Assembly: GCA_964523145.1 (NCBI GenBank)
Contig: CAZFYB010000001.1
Location: 1-64,000, forward strand
Reading direction: 5' to 3'
Origin: Microsaccharimonas sp964523145
Lineage (GTDB): Bacteria > Patescibacteriota > Saccharimonadia > Saccharimonadales > Saccharimonadaceae
Length of the DNA stretch: 64,000 bases
Part shown: one piece after another, positions 15,108-24,536 of the stretch
Numbering within the stretch: the stretch's first letter is position 1
Layout: every line of letters begins with the position of its first letter
Position numbers and translations under genes: made by a program
The notes under the pieces: model-generated
Told to the model about the DNA's origin: nothing
The model's database searches: none
What the model saw: the letters and a program-made list of their open reading frames with translations, nothing else

Positions 15108-17584
15108 TTATTTCAGTAAATTGGCTCAAAAAATATACCGACATTGATATTTCAATTGAAGATTTGGCGACACTTATTGGTGCACGCTTGGTCGAGATTG
15201 AAAGTGTAGAAAATATCGGTGAAAAGTATACTGATGTTGTTGTTGCAAAAGTGGTCGAATGCGCTCCTGTTGAAGGCACAGATCATTTAAATGTCGTAAA
15301 GATTGATGATGGTCATGCTGCTGTAGATGTAGAACGCGATGAAAACGGCTTAGTGCAAGTTGTTTGTGGTGCGCCAAATGTGCGTACTGGTATGTTCGTT
15401 GCGTGGCTGCCGCCGCGAAGTACGGTACCTGAAACGGTAAATGATGCTGAACCTTTTGTACTAGCTGCAAAACCACTGCGCGGGGTTATGAGCAATGGTA
15501 TGCTTGCCAGCGCCAAAGAACTTGATTTATACGATGACCATAGTGGTATTTTAGAAATCGATAAGCAAGCTGAACCAGGTACAAGCTTTGCTGAACTGTA
15601 TGAGTTAAATGACTATTTACTCGATATTGAAAATAAATCATTGACCCATCGCCCTGATGCTTTTGGTGTCATTGGGTTTGCTCGTGAAGTTGCTGGTATT
15701 CAAGGAAAAGCTTTTGCTACTCCGGATTGGCTTAATGATATTGCTCCAAGTATTGAAAATGACGGATCGATTGATGCGCCACAGGTTGTGATTGAAGATG
15801 CTGGGCTTTCTGATAGGTTTATGGCAATTGTGTTGCATGGTGTCGATGAAAAAGCTCAATCACCAGTGCAACTCCAAACGTATCTCGCGCGCAGTGGTGT
15901 TCGCCCTATTAGCGCATCAGTTGATGTGTCTAACTATCTCATGCTGCTTACCGGTCAACCTACACACACCTACGATTATGACAAATTCAAAGCAGTTGCA
16001 GGTGATGACTTTAGTGTTCGAGTACGAACCGCTCGAAAAGATGAAAGCCTTGTTCTACTAGATGGTCGGGAAATTACTATGGATGAATCAGATATCGTCA
16101 TTGCCGCGGGCAATACGGCGGTTGGCCTAGCGGGTGCTATGGGCGGCGCCAGTACGATTGTTGATGCAACTACAAAAACTGTCTTCCTTGAGGTTGCCAC
16201 TTTTGACTTGTATCATTTGCGTTCAACCCAAATGCGTCATGGAATATTTTCTGAAGCAATTACTCGATTTACTAAAGGTGTTCCAGCCGCGCTTGGGGCT
16301 CCGGTTCTTGGTGAAGCGGTACGAGAGTTAATTGAATACACCGGTGCAAAACCTGTGAGTGGCATTTCAGAAAGTTACCCTGGTGTACGCGAACCGATTC
16401 ATGTTTCAGTAACACTTACTCATATAAACGAAACCCTCGGCACACAGTTTGCGGCTGAAGATATCTTAGACCTATTGCAGAATGTTGGCTTTGAGGTAAC
16501 CTTTGATGAGCTTACTGCTGATGTCACCGTCCCTTATTGGCGTGAAGATATTCACATTGCCGAAGATGTTATTGAAGAAGTCGGGCGACTGGCTGGATAC
16601 GATACGATTAACATCACGTTACCTCGGCGCGATTTTATTGCAACTATGCCGGTTGAGTTTGACCAGCTCCGCTCACACATACGCTCATTATTAGTGAAAG
16701 CCGGGGCAAATGAAGTGTTAACGTATAGCTTTGTGCACGGTGATTTATTGAAAAAAGTTGGTCAAAACCCCAATGATGCATACCGGATTGTGAATAGCAT
16801 TAGCCCAGATTTACAGTATTATCGTCAAAGTTTAACCCCAAGCCTACTAACGCTCGTTCACCCTAATGTAAAAGCCGGCTATGACCAGTTTGTATTGTTT
16901 GAGATGAACAAAGTGCACACGAAGTTGGCCGCACTCACTGAAGAAAATGTTCCTACAGAGTTTGATAGTATTGGCTTTGTTGTAACGGCGGGCAAAGGTA
17001 AGGGGTCAGCATTTTACGCAGCCAAGCGATACCTTGAATATGTTGCGAATGTACTAGGCCTTACGATGCGATACGAACCACTACAAGAAGATTCGTCAGC
17101 TGCGGCTACGCCATTTGAGCCAAAGCGAAGTGCCGCTATTTTTGACCAAGCAACCGGCGCACATATTGGAATAATTGGTGAGTATAAAAAATCAGTCCAA
17201 AAATCATTCAAGCTTCGAGAATGGACTGCTGGGTTTGAAATATCACCACGAGCTATTCATGCGGCAGTTGCTGAATTAGGTCTGCGTTATCAACCACTAA
17301 GTCGTTACCCGGGCACAGAACGTGATATTACGTTCGGAGTGAGTTCGGGTATTTCGTATCAAACTCTTATTGATGAAGTTAAAGCGGCATTATCGAGCAC
17401 ACAACTCGTTACTAGTGTTGAGCCCCTTGATATATATCAAGCCGAGCAAAGTGATGATAAAAATATAACGATACGTATCAAGCTGGTGTCGTATAATAAG
17501 ACACTGACAAATGACGAAGTGGGTGAGGTGATACGCACTGTCATAGAACACGTTACTAAAGTTACCAACGGGAGAGTAGTTTAA
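15104..17584 (+). CDS. pheT: Phenylalanine-tRNA ligase beta subunit
   Basis: The 826-aa protein has the full bacterial PheT layout: an N-terminal OB-type tRNA-binding domain (VVECAPVEGTDHLNVVKID, residues about 40-160), the B3/B4 editing domain, the B5 domain, a catalytic-like core and a C-terminal anticodon-binding ferredoxin-like domain (RYPGTERDITFGV onward). It pairs with PheS as an alpha2-beta2 enzyme that charges tRNA-Phe and edits Tyr errors. Its stop overlaps the next ATG by one base. Confidence 0.97.
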   Translation: MIISVNWLKKYTDIDISIEDLATLIGARLVEIESVENIGEKYTDVVVAKVVECAPVEGTDHLNVVKIDDGHAAVDVERDENGLVQVVCGAPNVRTGMFVAWLPPRSTVPETVNDAEPFVLAAKPLRGVMSNGMLASAKELDLYDDHSGILEIDKQAEPGTSFAELYELNDYLLDIENKSLTHRPDAFGVIGFAREVAGIQGKAFATPDWLNDIAPSIENDGSIDAPQVVIEDAGLSDRFMAIVLHGVDEKAQSPVQLQTYLARSGVRPISASVDVSNYLMLLTGQPTHTYDYDKFKAVAGDDFSVRVRTARKDESLVLLDGREITMDESDIVIAAGNTAVGLAGAMGGASTIVDATTKTVFLEVATFDLYHLRSTQMRHGIFSEAITRFTKGVPAALGAPVLGEAVRELIEYTGAKPVSGISESYPGVREPIHVSVTLTHINETLGTQFAAEDILDLLQNVGFEVTFDELTADVTVPYWREDIHIAEDVIEEVGRLAGYDTINITLPRRDFIATMPVEFDQLRSHIRSLLVKAGANEVLTYSFVHGDLLKKVGQNPNDAYRIVNSISPDLQYYRQSLTPSLLTLVHPNVKAGYDQFVLFEMNKVHTKLAALTEENVPTEFDSIGFVVTAGKGKGSAFYAAKRYLEYVANVLGLTMRYEPLQEDSSAAATPFEPKRSAAIFDQATGAHIGIIGEYKKSVQKSFKLREWTAGFEISPRAIHAAVAELGLRYQPLSRYPGTERDITFGVSSGISYQTLIDEVKAALSSTQLVTSVEPLDIYQAEQSDDKNITIRIKLVSYNKTLTNDEVGEVIRTVIEHVTKVTNGRVV

Positions 17585-18246
17585 TGTCGGCAACACGTAC
17601 ACAACGAATTGGGATCTGGATTATTGCCGGTTTCATGTTAGTAGGAACGATTGGGTCATTTGTGGCTATTGTTCTAGCTAACAACAATCAACAATCTGAT
17701 AAAGTTCGAGCACAAGACCTATACGCTCAGTTCCAGGCAGATTCAGAAGCTGCTCAAGCTAAGCAAGCCGAGCAAGCTGCCGAATTATCAGCGCAGTATT
17801 ATCCGGTGTTTAGCCAATATGCTTCTCGGCCAGCTGCCTTTGACGCGGCAAATGTAACTGAGTTGAAAAAAGAAGATTTGGTCATTGGTGATGGCGAAGA
17901 ACTGACCGCTGATTCAAGTTTTTCAGCTTATTACTTAGGATGGAACCCGAGTGGCAAGGTATTTGATGGCTCGATCGAGGGTGAGTCGCTTAAAGCACCG
18001 ATTGCTGTAACACCGGGTGGTGTCATTCAAGGCTGGACCGAAGGTGTTGTTGGTATGAAAGTTGGTGGTATTCGTGAGCTTTCTATTCCTTCAAGCCTTG
18101 CCTATGGTGAAACGGGTAGTGGTGAAGATATTCCTGCTAATACCCCTATTAAGTTTATTGTTATGGTGATTCCAACCCCAGAGGAAATTCCAGTGCCAGA
18201 ACCAAGTGATGAATTGGTCCGGTACTATCAGGCGGGGTTATTGTAA
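17584..18246 (+). CDS. Membrane-anchored FKBP peptidyl-prolyl isomerase
   Basis: The 220-aa protein has an N-terminal membrane helix (residues about 10-32), an Ala/Gln-rich coiled stretch and an FKBP domain (about 95-200) with VFDGSIEG, PGGVIQGWTEGVVGMKVGG and PSSLAYGETG. It should assist folding of exported proteins on the outer face of the membrane. It is coupled to pheT upstream and trxB downstream by one-base stop-start overlaps. Pairing with TrxB hints at envelope folding and redox care, which is inference. Confidence 0.9.
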   Translation: MSATRTQRIGIWIIAGFMLVGTIGSFVAIVLANNNQQSDKVRAQDLYAQFQADSEAAQAKQAEQAAELSAQYYPVFSQYASRPAAFDAANVTELKKEDLVIGDGEELTADSSFSAYYLGWNPSGKVFDGSIEGESLKAPIAVTPGGVIQGWTEGVVGMKVGGIRELSIPSSLAYGETGSGEDIPANTPIKFIVMVIPTPEEIPVPEPSDELVRYYQAGLL

Positions 18247-19181
18247 TGGCGGCTGAAATTCGAGACGTCATTGCGATAGGCGCTGGCCCAAGTGCGCTAT
18301 CGGCGGCAATTTATACAACCCGCGAAGATATCGATACTGTCCTGTACGAAAAAGCGGCTATTGGTGGGCTCGCAGCTACTACTGACATGGTTGATAATTA
18401 CCCAGGCTTCCCCGAGGGTGTTGAAGGTATGAAGTTAGCTGAACTACTTGAAAAACAAGCCGAAAGGTTTGGTGCGCACATTGACTTCGGTGATGTAACG
18501 GCCGTTCGTGATGAAAGCGACTATAAAGTTGTCACGGTTGATGGAGTTGAGGTAAAAGCTAAAACTGTCCTTATCGCGACTGGTAGTGACTACAAAAAAA
18601 TTAATGTTCCTGGTGAAAAAGAATTTTACGGACGAGGTGTTCATTACTGCGCAACTTGTGACGGTGCATACTACCGCGACAAAAAACTTGTCGTGATTGG
18701 CGGTGGTAATTCTGCTTTTCAAGAAACCATTTTCCTTACTCGTTACGCGACCCATATCGACCTTTTGGTCCGAAGTACCATTAAGGCGAGTGATGTATTG
18801 CAGCACGACTTACAGAAGTATATTGACGAGGGTAAAGTCACCGTTCACCTTGATACTGCAACTGAAGAGATTGTAGCAACCGATGGTCGTGTATCGAGCG
18901 TAAAGGTAGTCGAGAAAGGCGTTCCAGCTGAAATTGAAACCGATGGATTGTTTGTATTTGTTGGGTTAAAGCCGAATACCGATTTCTTAGAAGGAAGTGG
19001 TGTTGAGCTGGATGAAATTGGCTTAGTAAAGACGAATAAGCACCTCGAGACTTCAGTAAAGGGTATTTTTGCCTGTGGTGATGTACGAAGTGGTGCTACG
19101 ATGCAGATAGCCAGTGCGGTGGGTGAGGGTGCTGCTGCAGCCTTGAGTATTCGTGAATACCTAGAAGAGAAAAAGCGTTAA
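18246..19181 (+). CDS. trxB: Thioredoxin-disulfide reductase
   Basis: The 311-aa flavoprotein has the FAD-binding GAGPSALSAAIYTTR motif, the redox pair CATC in GVHYCATCDGAYY, the NADPH-site GGGNSAFQE and the C-terminal FAD motif GIFACGDVRSG. It reduces thioredoxin with NADPH in the cytoplasm. It ends the pheST-FKBP-trxB operon and overlaps the convergent gene by 4 bp. Confidence 0.95.
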   Translation: MAAEIRDVIAIGAGPSALSAAIYTTREDIDTVLYEKAAIGGLAATTDMVDNYPGFPEGVEGMKLAELLEKQAERFGAHIDFGDVTAVRDESDYKVVTVDGVEVKAKTVLIATGSDYKKINVPGEKEFYGRGVHYCATCDGAYYRDKKLVVIGGGNSAFQETIFLTRYATHIDLLVRSTIKASDVLQHDLQKYIDEGKVTVHLDTATEEIVATDGRVSSVKVVEKGVPAEIETDGLFVFVGLKPNTDFLEGSGVELDEIGLVKTNKHLETSVKGIFACGDVRSGATMQIASAVGEGAAAALSIREYLEEKKR

Positions 19182-20155
19182 GCTACTTTTTCGCGTAAAA
19201 ACGTCTCGAGTTGATCGATAATTGCCGAGTCGCCCGTTTCTAGGGCGATTTCTCTTGTACCCAATAAAACACCAGTATAAGCAAAGTTATGTGAACCGGT
19301 AATAGCCCTTTTTGAGCCATCGGCCATAGTAAAGATAATAAACTTAGCGTGAACATACGCCTTTTTTCGGTAACTTGTTTTTAAGCCACTTACGAATGCA
19401 CTAAACGCAATAACAAATCTATTTAAACCTGGAGCATTTGCCGGTTTATTGTAATACAGTTTTACTTTGCCGTGTTTTTTTAGAATACGGGCTAATTTTC
19501 CGGTTGGGCAGTACTGTGACACAAACACAACCTTTTCAGCTAATTCCGCCAACTCACAAGCGCGTCTATAAATAACCGATTGACCAACAATGCCGCCATC
19601 AATAAGAATAGTCCGTTCGCCGTGCTCATAAATAACACTTGAGTAGTTATTAGAGCGGCGTTCAGCGGTTAAGATTCGATGCTGCTCTTCAACGAGGCGA
19701 TCGGCAACTTTTTTATCTTCAAGCCTAAACATATAATCAACGTTTTCGATGCCATCGTTATACATATTGACTCCACCAAAACTAAAAATAGTGTCATCGA
19801 CAATACACCATTTGTTATGGGTACGGCCATTGAAGATTGTCGTGCGACTGCGGCCCAACCAGTGGAACTTTACGCCAGCTTTTTTAAGTACGCGGACCAT
19901 GCGGGTGGTATCTTTTGCGCCACGGCTATAGTAGCGAATAGGTAAAAAACCACCACTCACTTCACCAAAGGTAAATACATCAGCGGCGACAACAACCTTA
20001 ACGCCTCGTTGAGCCGCGCGCTCGAGTGCTGCAATGAGTTCGTGGGTATTAGGGTGGTCGGCCACTACCATCGATAGTAAATACACCCGCTTAGTAGCGC
20101 TATTCACTAATTCAGCTGCTTGGGCAACATATTCTTTAGGAGAAACGAGTTTCAT
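19178..20155 (-). CDS. Phospholipase D-like protein (two HKD-type motifs)
   Basis: The 325-aa protein belongs to the phospholipase D/cardiolipin synthase superfamily. The first HKD motif is HNKWCIVDDTIFSFGGVN (H-x-K-x4-D); the second, HAKFIIFTMADGS then GSHNF, keeps H-x-K but the usual Asp is not at its place. No signal or membrane helix is seen, so a phospholipid synthase role is less certain than a soluble phosphodiesterase role. On the minus strand TATAAT lies 9 nt before ATG 20155. Confidence 0.8.
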   Translation of the reverse strand: MKLVSPKEYVAQAAELVNSATKRVYLLSMVVADHPNTHELIAALERAAQRGVKVVVAADVFTFGEVSGGFLPIRYYSRGAKDTTRMVRVLKKAGVKFHWLGRSRTTIFNGRTHNKWCIVDDTIFSFGGVNMYNDGIENVDYMFRLEDKKVADRLVEEQHRILTAERRSNNYSSVIYEHGERTILIDGGIVGQSVIYRRACELAELAEKVVFVSQYCPTGKLARILKKHGKVKLYYNKPANAPGLNRFVIAFSAFVSGLKTSYRKKAYVHAKFIIFTMADGSKRAITGSHNFAYTGVLLGTREIALETGDSAIIDQLETFLREKVA

Positions 20156-20224
20156 CTGCTCGCCATTATATACTGCTACGCAAAAAACTGCTAAAATAAC
20201 AGATATAGAACAAAAGGAGACATA

Positions 20225-20755
20225 ATGTCATACGCTCAAGTAACCCCTGGTGATGTTCAAGACGGTATCGTTAACGTCATTATTGAAATCCGAAAAAATG
20301 AACGCAATAAATATGAATTCGATAAAGAAACTGGCCGCCTTTTTCTTGATCGTGTAAATGGAACTACCCTTGGGTATCCGGCTGATTACGGCTACATTCC
20401 TGGCACACTTTGTGAAGATGGCGATCCGCTTGATGCGCTGCTGATTATCGATGAATCAGTGCCTCATGGTACGGTAGTACCTTCACGGCCAATCGGTGTG
20501 CTTTATTTTGAAGATGATGGCGAGATGGACGAAAAGCTTATCGTTGTGCCATCTGACGACATTAGCAAAGACCACATTAAAGATTTAGCTGACCTTGGTG
20601 AGAATTTCAAACAAGTTATCGAGCATTTTTACAGCCACTACAAAGACTGGAAAAAGAACTGGCAGGGTGTTGATGGAAAACTTCACGGCTGGGGCGATGC
20701 AACTGCAGCAATGGAAGTTGTTCACGAATCACTAAAGCGCGAACAGGAAAAGTAA
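20225..20755 (+). CDS. ppa: Inorganic pyrophosphatase
   Basis: The 176-aa protein is a family I soluble pyrophosphatase, shown by YPADYGYIPGTLCEDGDPLDAL and the acidic metal ligands around it. It splits diphosphate from tRNA charging and nucleic-acid synthesis. Its ATG follows AAAAGGAGACATA. The stop lies one base from the convergent rel stop. Confidence 0.96.
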   Translation: MSYAQVTPGDVQDGIVNVIIEIRKNERNKYEFDKETGRLFLDRVNGTTLGYPADYGYIPGTLCEDGDPLDALLIIDESVPHGTVVPSRPIGVLYFEDDGEMDEKLIVVPSDDISKDHIKDLADLGENFKQVIEHFYSHYKDWKKNWQGVDGKLHGWGDATAAMEVVHESLKREQEK

Positions 20756-20756
20756 A

Positions 20757-22310
20757 CTACTTTTTAGCACTCGAATCAACCCGGCTCCGTCGGGTTTTTT
20801 CACGCACAATGCCCGCTGCATGACTAATACTCTCAATTGCTCCTAGCTTACGTAGCTGAGATCGTAGTTTAGCTCGCGCATGCGTAGTGCTTACAAATTC
20901 AAGCCAGCTTTGTTTTGGTGAAGCGGTTTTTTTCGTTATGACTTCAATCACATCGCCATTTTGTAGTGGTTTATCAAAGGCATGAATCGCACCATTGACC
21001 CTAAAGCCATATGAGTGTTTACCTAAATCGCTGTGCACGAGATAGGCAAAATCGAGCGGGAAAGCTCCTTCAGGTAGATTGTAAATATCACCTTTTGGTG
21101 AATACACGAAGATACGGTTGCCGAATAGATCAACATTTAATTGAGATTCTGGAATATCTTCGCCACTTCGAAGTTTTGTGGCAATCTCTTGCAACTGAGT
21201 AATCCATTGCATATGTCCAGGAAGGACGGAACTTTTTTTGTTTCGCTTGTAGTCTTTCGAGCTTTTCTGTTCATGGTAGTGGAAGCTTGCTGCAAGCCCA
21301 CGTTCAGCATATTCGTGCATTTCATAGGTGCGAATTTGGAATTCTACGATCTGTTTTGAAGGTGTAAGCACCGTAGTATGAAGGCTTTGATACCCATTTG
21401 GTTTTGGGACGGCAATATAGTCTTTTATTCGAGCGATCATTGGCTGGTAAAGTGAATGCAAAATACCGAGCACACGGTAGCAATCCTCTTTTGTTTCAAC
21501 AATAATACGCAGTGCCATAAGGTCGTAAATATCGTCAATGTTCCCATCGGTTTTACGGAGCTTTTTATGTAAACTGTAAATACTTTTTACTCGTCCGTTT
21601 ATTTCGTGCGTAATATGCTGCGCCTTGAGCGTTTTTTCTACTTCATCACGAACAGCACCTAATTTACGGGTACTTTTGCCAAGTCGTTTACGAATTGCGT
21701 TTTGCAATCGTTTAAACTCAGCCGGATCGATATAGCTAAAGGCAATTTCTTCAATTTCCATACGAACACGCCCCATACCGAGGCGATCGGCCATTGGTCC
21801 AAATACTTCAAGGCTTTCGCGGGCAATCTTTACTTGCTTATCGCGTGGCATGTGCTGGAGTGTTTGTAGGTTATGTAATCGGTCAGCAAGTTTAATAATA
21901 ATAACGCGAACGTCTTGGCCGATCGCAATCAGTAGCTTGGACAAATTATCTTTTGTTTGCGGCAAGTACTGCGATATATCTTGCATACCTGCACGGGCTT
22001 GAGACACCTTCGTAACGCCGTCAACTAAAAACGCGACATCTTTACCGAATATGGTTTCGATCTCATCGAGGCTTGTTTCAGTGTCTTCTACGGTATCGTG
22101 TAATACGCCAGCGATCACGCTGTCGATATCCATACCCCAATCGATTAAGGTGGAAGCGACTGAAAGGGGGTGAACTATGTATGGCTCGCCGCTTTTTCGC
22201 TTTTGGCCTACGTGGGCTTTGGTGGCGATTTCAATAGCATGCTCAAGTTCGAGAAGTTGATCTTTCTCGTAGAATGGCTTAGCACGGTTGAGGAGTTCTC
22301 CCTTGTTCAT
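20757..22310 (-). CDS. RelA/SpoT (p)ppGpp synthetase-hydrolase, short form
   Basis: The 517-aa protein has the HD hydrolase domain (HPLSVAST, VLHDTVEDTETS, LADRLHNLQTL), the synthetase domain (YQSLHTTV, VEFQIRT) and a TGS domain (about residues 390-450: VYSPKGDIYNLPEGAFPLDF). It ends soon after TGS, whereas full Rel proteins of about 730 aa continue with zinc-finger and ACT domains used for ribosome sensing. On the minus strand TATACT ends 6 nt before ATG 22310, giving a leaderless start. Confidence 0.93.
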   Translation of the reverse strand: MNKGELLNRAKPFYEKDQLLELEHAIEIATKAHVGQKRKSGEPYIVHPLSVASTLIDWGMDIDSVIAGVLHDTVEDTETSLDEIETIFGKDVAFLVDGVTKVSQARAGMQDISQYLPQTKDNLSKLLIAIGQDVRVIIIKLADRLHNLQTLQHMPRDKQVKIARESLEVFGPMADRLGMGRVRMEIEEIAFSYIDPAEFKRLQNAIRKRLGKSTRKLGAVRDEVEKTLKAQHITHEINGRVKSIYSLHKKLRKTDGNIDDIYDLMALRIIVETKEDCYRVLGILHSLYQPMIARIKDYIAVPKPNGYQSLHTTVLTPSKQIVEFQIRTYEMHEYAERGLAASFHYHEQKSSKDYKRNKKSSVLPGHMQWITQLQEIATKLRSGEDIPESQLNVDLFGNRIFVYSPKGDIYNLPEGAFPLDFAYLVHSDLGKHSYGFRVNGAIHAFDKPLQNGDVIEVITKKTASPKQSWLEFVSTTHARAKLRSQLRKLGAIESISHAAGIVREKTRRSRVDSSAKK

Positions 22311-22329
22311 TCCACTAGTATACGAAAGT

Positions 22330-22358
22330 TTGGATTGTAGCGGTAGTAAGTATATAAT
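22330..22358 (+). promoter_or_regulatory. Promoter of GAPDH operon
   Basis: TTGGAT (22330-22335), a 17-bp spacer and TATAAT (22353-22358). The leader of about 40 nt carries AAAAGGAG 13 nt before ATG. It lies back to back with the leaderless rel promoter. Confidence 0.7.
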
Positions 22359-22403
22359 AACAACAGATTAAGCTAATGCTTGAAAAGGAGTGGATTTCTC
22401 GCT

Positions 22404-23420
22404 ATGAGCAAAACGAAAATTGGTATTAACGGATTTGGTCGCATTGGCCGAAATGCATTTAAAATTGCTTTCGACCGCGATGACATTGAAATTGTCGCCA
22501 TCAATGACCTCACCGACACAAAAACATTAGCCTACTTATTACAACACGACAGTAATTATGGTGCGTACAAAAATAAAGTTGGCTTCGATGATACGGGGAT
22601 TATTATCAATGACCACCATGTTAAGGTACTAGCTGAAAAAGATCCTGCAGCCTTACCGTGGGGTGACCTTGGGGTAGAACTTGTTATTGAATCAACCGGC
22701 CGCTTTACTGATAAAGACTCCGCCGAACTGCACATTAAGGCTGGTGCAAAGCGAGTCGTGATTAGCGGTCCATCAAAAAGTGAAGGCGTTGATACTATTG
22801 TGCTTGGTGCGAACGAAGACCAAATTGAAGGCGCGAGCAGTGTTATTAGTAATGCAAGCTGTACGACTAACTCTCTTGGCGCAGTTATGGCTATTCTTGA
22901 TGCTGAATTTGGCGTGCAAAAATCACTCCTCACTACAGTGCACAGCTACACTGCTAGCCAGGCGCTTCAAGATGCACCGTCAAAAGACCTTCGTGAAGGT
23001 CGAAATGCGGCTGAAAATATCGTCCCTACCACTACTGGTGCGGCCATTGCAGTAACAAAAACACTGCCTCAACTTCAAGGCAAGTTTGATGGACTGAGTA
23101 TTCGTGTTCCTACACCAGTTGTTTCAATTAGCGACATCACTGTTTTGCTTGAACGTGATGCCACTGTTGAAGAAATTAACGATGTGTTTAAAAAAGCCGC
23201 TACTGAACCATACTACCAGGGCATTCTAGGTGTAAGTGAAGAGCCGCTTGTAAGCCGCGACTACATTGGTAATAGCTACTCTGGTGTTGTAGACCTTCTA
23301 CTGACAAAAGTTGTTGGCGGAAACCTCGCAAAAGTAATGGTATGGTACGACAATGAATGGGGCTACTCTAACCGATTAGTAGAACTTGTCGCAGATATTG
23401 GTAAAACCTTGCACCAGTAA
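22404..23420 (+). CDS. gap: Glyceraldehyde-3-phosphate dehydrogenase
   Basis: The 338-aa enzyme has the NAD-binding GINGFGRIGRNAFK motif, the catalytic SNASCTTNSLG (Cys) and the C-terminal WYDNEWGYSNR. It oxidises glyceraldehyde-3-phosphate in glycolysis. I start at ATG 22404 rather than the in-frame TTG 22380 because the family begins with KIGINGFG and the Shine-Dalgarno lies between them. It heads the carbon cluster that runs to 30.2 kb, though the next gene has its own -10. Confidence 0.96.
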   Translation: MSKTKIGINGFGRIGRNAFKIAFDRDDIEIVAINDLTDTKTLAYLLQHDSNYGAYKNKVGFDDTGIIINDHHVKVLAEKDPAALPWGDLGVELVIESTGRFTDKDSAELHIKAGAKRVVISGPSKSEGVDTIVLGANEDQIEGASSVISNASCTTNSLGAVMAILDAEFGVQKSLLTTVHSYTASQALQDAPSKDLREGRNAAENIVPTTTGAAIAVTKTLPQLQGKFDGLSIRVPTPVVSISDITVLLERDATVEEINDVFKKAATEPYYQGILGVSEEPLVSRDYIGNSYSGVVDLLLTKVVGGNLAKVMVWYDNEWGYSNRLVELVADIGKTLHQ

Positions 23421-23444
23421 GCCGAAAGCGCTTATACTTACACT

Positions 23445-23891
23445 ATGAAGATTTTCTTGGGCAGTGATCACAATGGCTTTCATTTAAAGGAAAAGCTTTT
23501 CGCGTACCTCGTGAAACACGGCTATGACGTCAGTGATGTTGGTGACAGGGAACTCGATCCTGCGGACGACTTTACTGATTTCGCTCAAGCAGCGGTTTTA
23601 AAGGTGCTTGGTGAAGACGATGCTCGTGCCATTTTGTTATGTGGCGGAGCACAGGGTATGGCCATGGCTGCTAATCGCTTTAGGGGTATCCGGGCCAGTG
23701 TAGTGTGGGATGCTTTTGAGGCTAAAATGACTCGCTACGATAACGACAGCAACGTACTATGTTTACCAGCTCGAATTCTTGATGATGTTGATGATGGCGT
23801 ATGGGAAGGGATCGTAGAGACTTGGCTGAATACTGATTTTGCCGGGGCGGTTCGATTTAAACGGCGTAATGCTAAGTTGGATGAATTGTAA
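23445..23891 (+). CDS. RpiB/LacA-like sugar-phosphate isomerase
   Basis: The 148-aa protein matches the RpiB/LacA fold (KIFLGSDHNGFHLKEKL at the start), whose usual reaction interconverts ribose-5-phosphate and ribulose-5-phosphate. The active-site region reads LLCGGAQGMAMAANRFRGIRA where most RpiB proteins have CGTGIGMSIAANK, and RYDNDSNVL where they have R-x-HNDANVL. The catalytic Cys remains, but the Gly-Thr-Gly loop and a conserved His differ, so substrate or activity may have shifted. TATACT ends 6 nt before ATG (leaderless) after a TTGCAC -35. Confidence 0.85.
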   Translation: MKIFLGSDHNGFHLKEKLFAYLVKHGYDVSDVGDRELDPADDFTDFAQAAVLKVLGEDDARAILLCGGAQGMAMAANRFRGIRASVVWDAFEAKMTRYDNDSNVLCLPARILDDVDDGVWEGIVETWLNTDFAGAVRFKRRNAKLDEL

Positions 23892-24535
23892 TGAGTGTTA
23901 TTGTGCCGACAATTATGGCCGAAACGGTTGATCAGTACCGTGCTGCGCTGGAAATGATGCAGCCCTTTGCCCGCCGTATCCACGTTGATATAAGTGATGG
24001 CGAATTTGCCCCAACCTTTTTATTGGGTGAAGCGCAACTATATTGGCCACAAGGCTTAGAAGTAGATATTCATGCTATGGTGGCTCGACCGTCTGAACAC
24101 CTGGCACAGCTGATTGCTTTAAAGCCACACATGGTGATACTTCATGCAGAAACAACCGAAAACACGCTCTCGCATATCCAACTACTGAAAAATTCGGGTA
24201 TTAAGGCTGGAATTGCACTATTAAAGCCAACTGTGCCAGCAAAAGTAGCCGATTTAATTAAAGCTGCTGATCATGTGATGATTTTTTCCGGTGATTTAGG
24301 CAAAAATGGCGGAATAGCCAGTATGATGCAACTTGAAAAAGTTCGACTCGTAAAAGGTATTAACCCTTCAGTAGAGATCGGCTGGGACGGTGGCGTGAAT
24401 ATCGAAAATGCTTACACACTTACCCAAGGCGGAGTTGATGTACTCAATGCCGGGGGTGCTATAGCAGATGCTGTCAGTGCGGCCGATGCGTATCAAGAGT
24501 TGGTAAAAGAAATTAATAAGCACGGAGTAATTTAA
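23891..24535 (+). CDS. Ribulose-phosphate 3-epimerase-like protein
   Basis: The 214-aa TIM-barrel protein resembles Rpe, which interconverts ribulose-5-phosphate and xylulose-5-phosphate. It keeps HVDISDGEFAPT (family HxDxMDG), DIHAMV (metal His) and EIGWDGGVN (catalytic Asp). The usual VNPGFGGQ phosphate loop is replaced by SGDLGKNGG, so it is a divergent member. It is coupled to the RpiB-like gene by a one-base overlap and sits directly before transketolase, which supports a pentose-phosphate role. Confidence 0.85.
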   Translation: MSVIVPTIMAETVDQYRAALEMMQPFARRIHVDISDGEFAPTFLLGEAQLYWPQGLEVDIHAMVARPSEHLAQLIALKPHMVILHAETTENTLSHIQLLKNSGIKAGIALLKPTVPAKVADLIKAADHVMIFSGDLGKNGGIASMMQLEKVRLVKGINPSVEIGWDGGVNIENAYTLTQGGVDVLNAGGAIADAVSAADAYQELVKEINKHGVI

Positions 24536-24536
24536 T

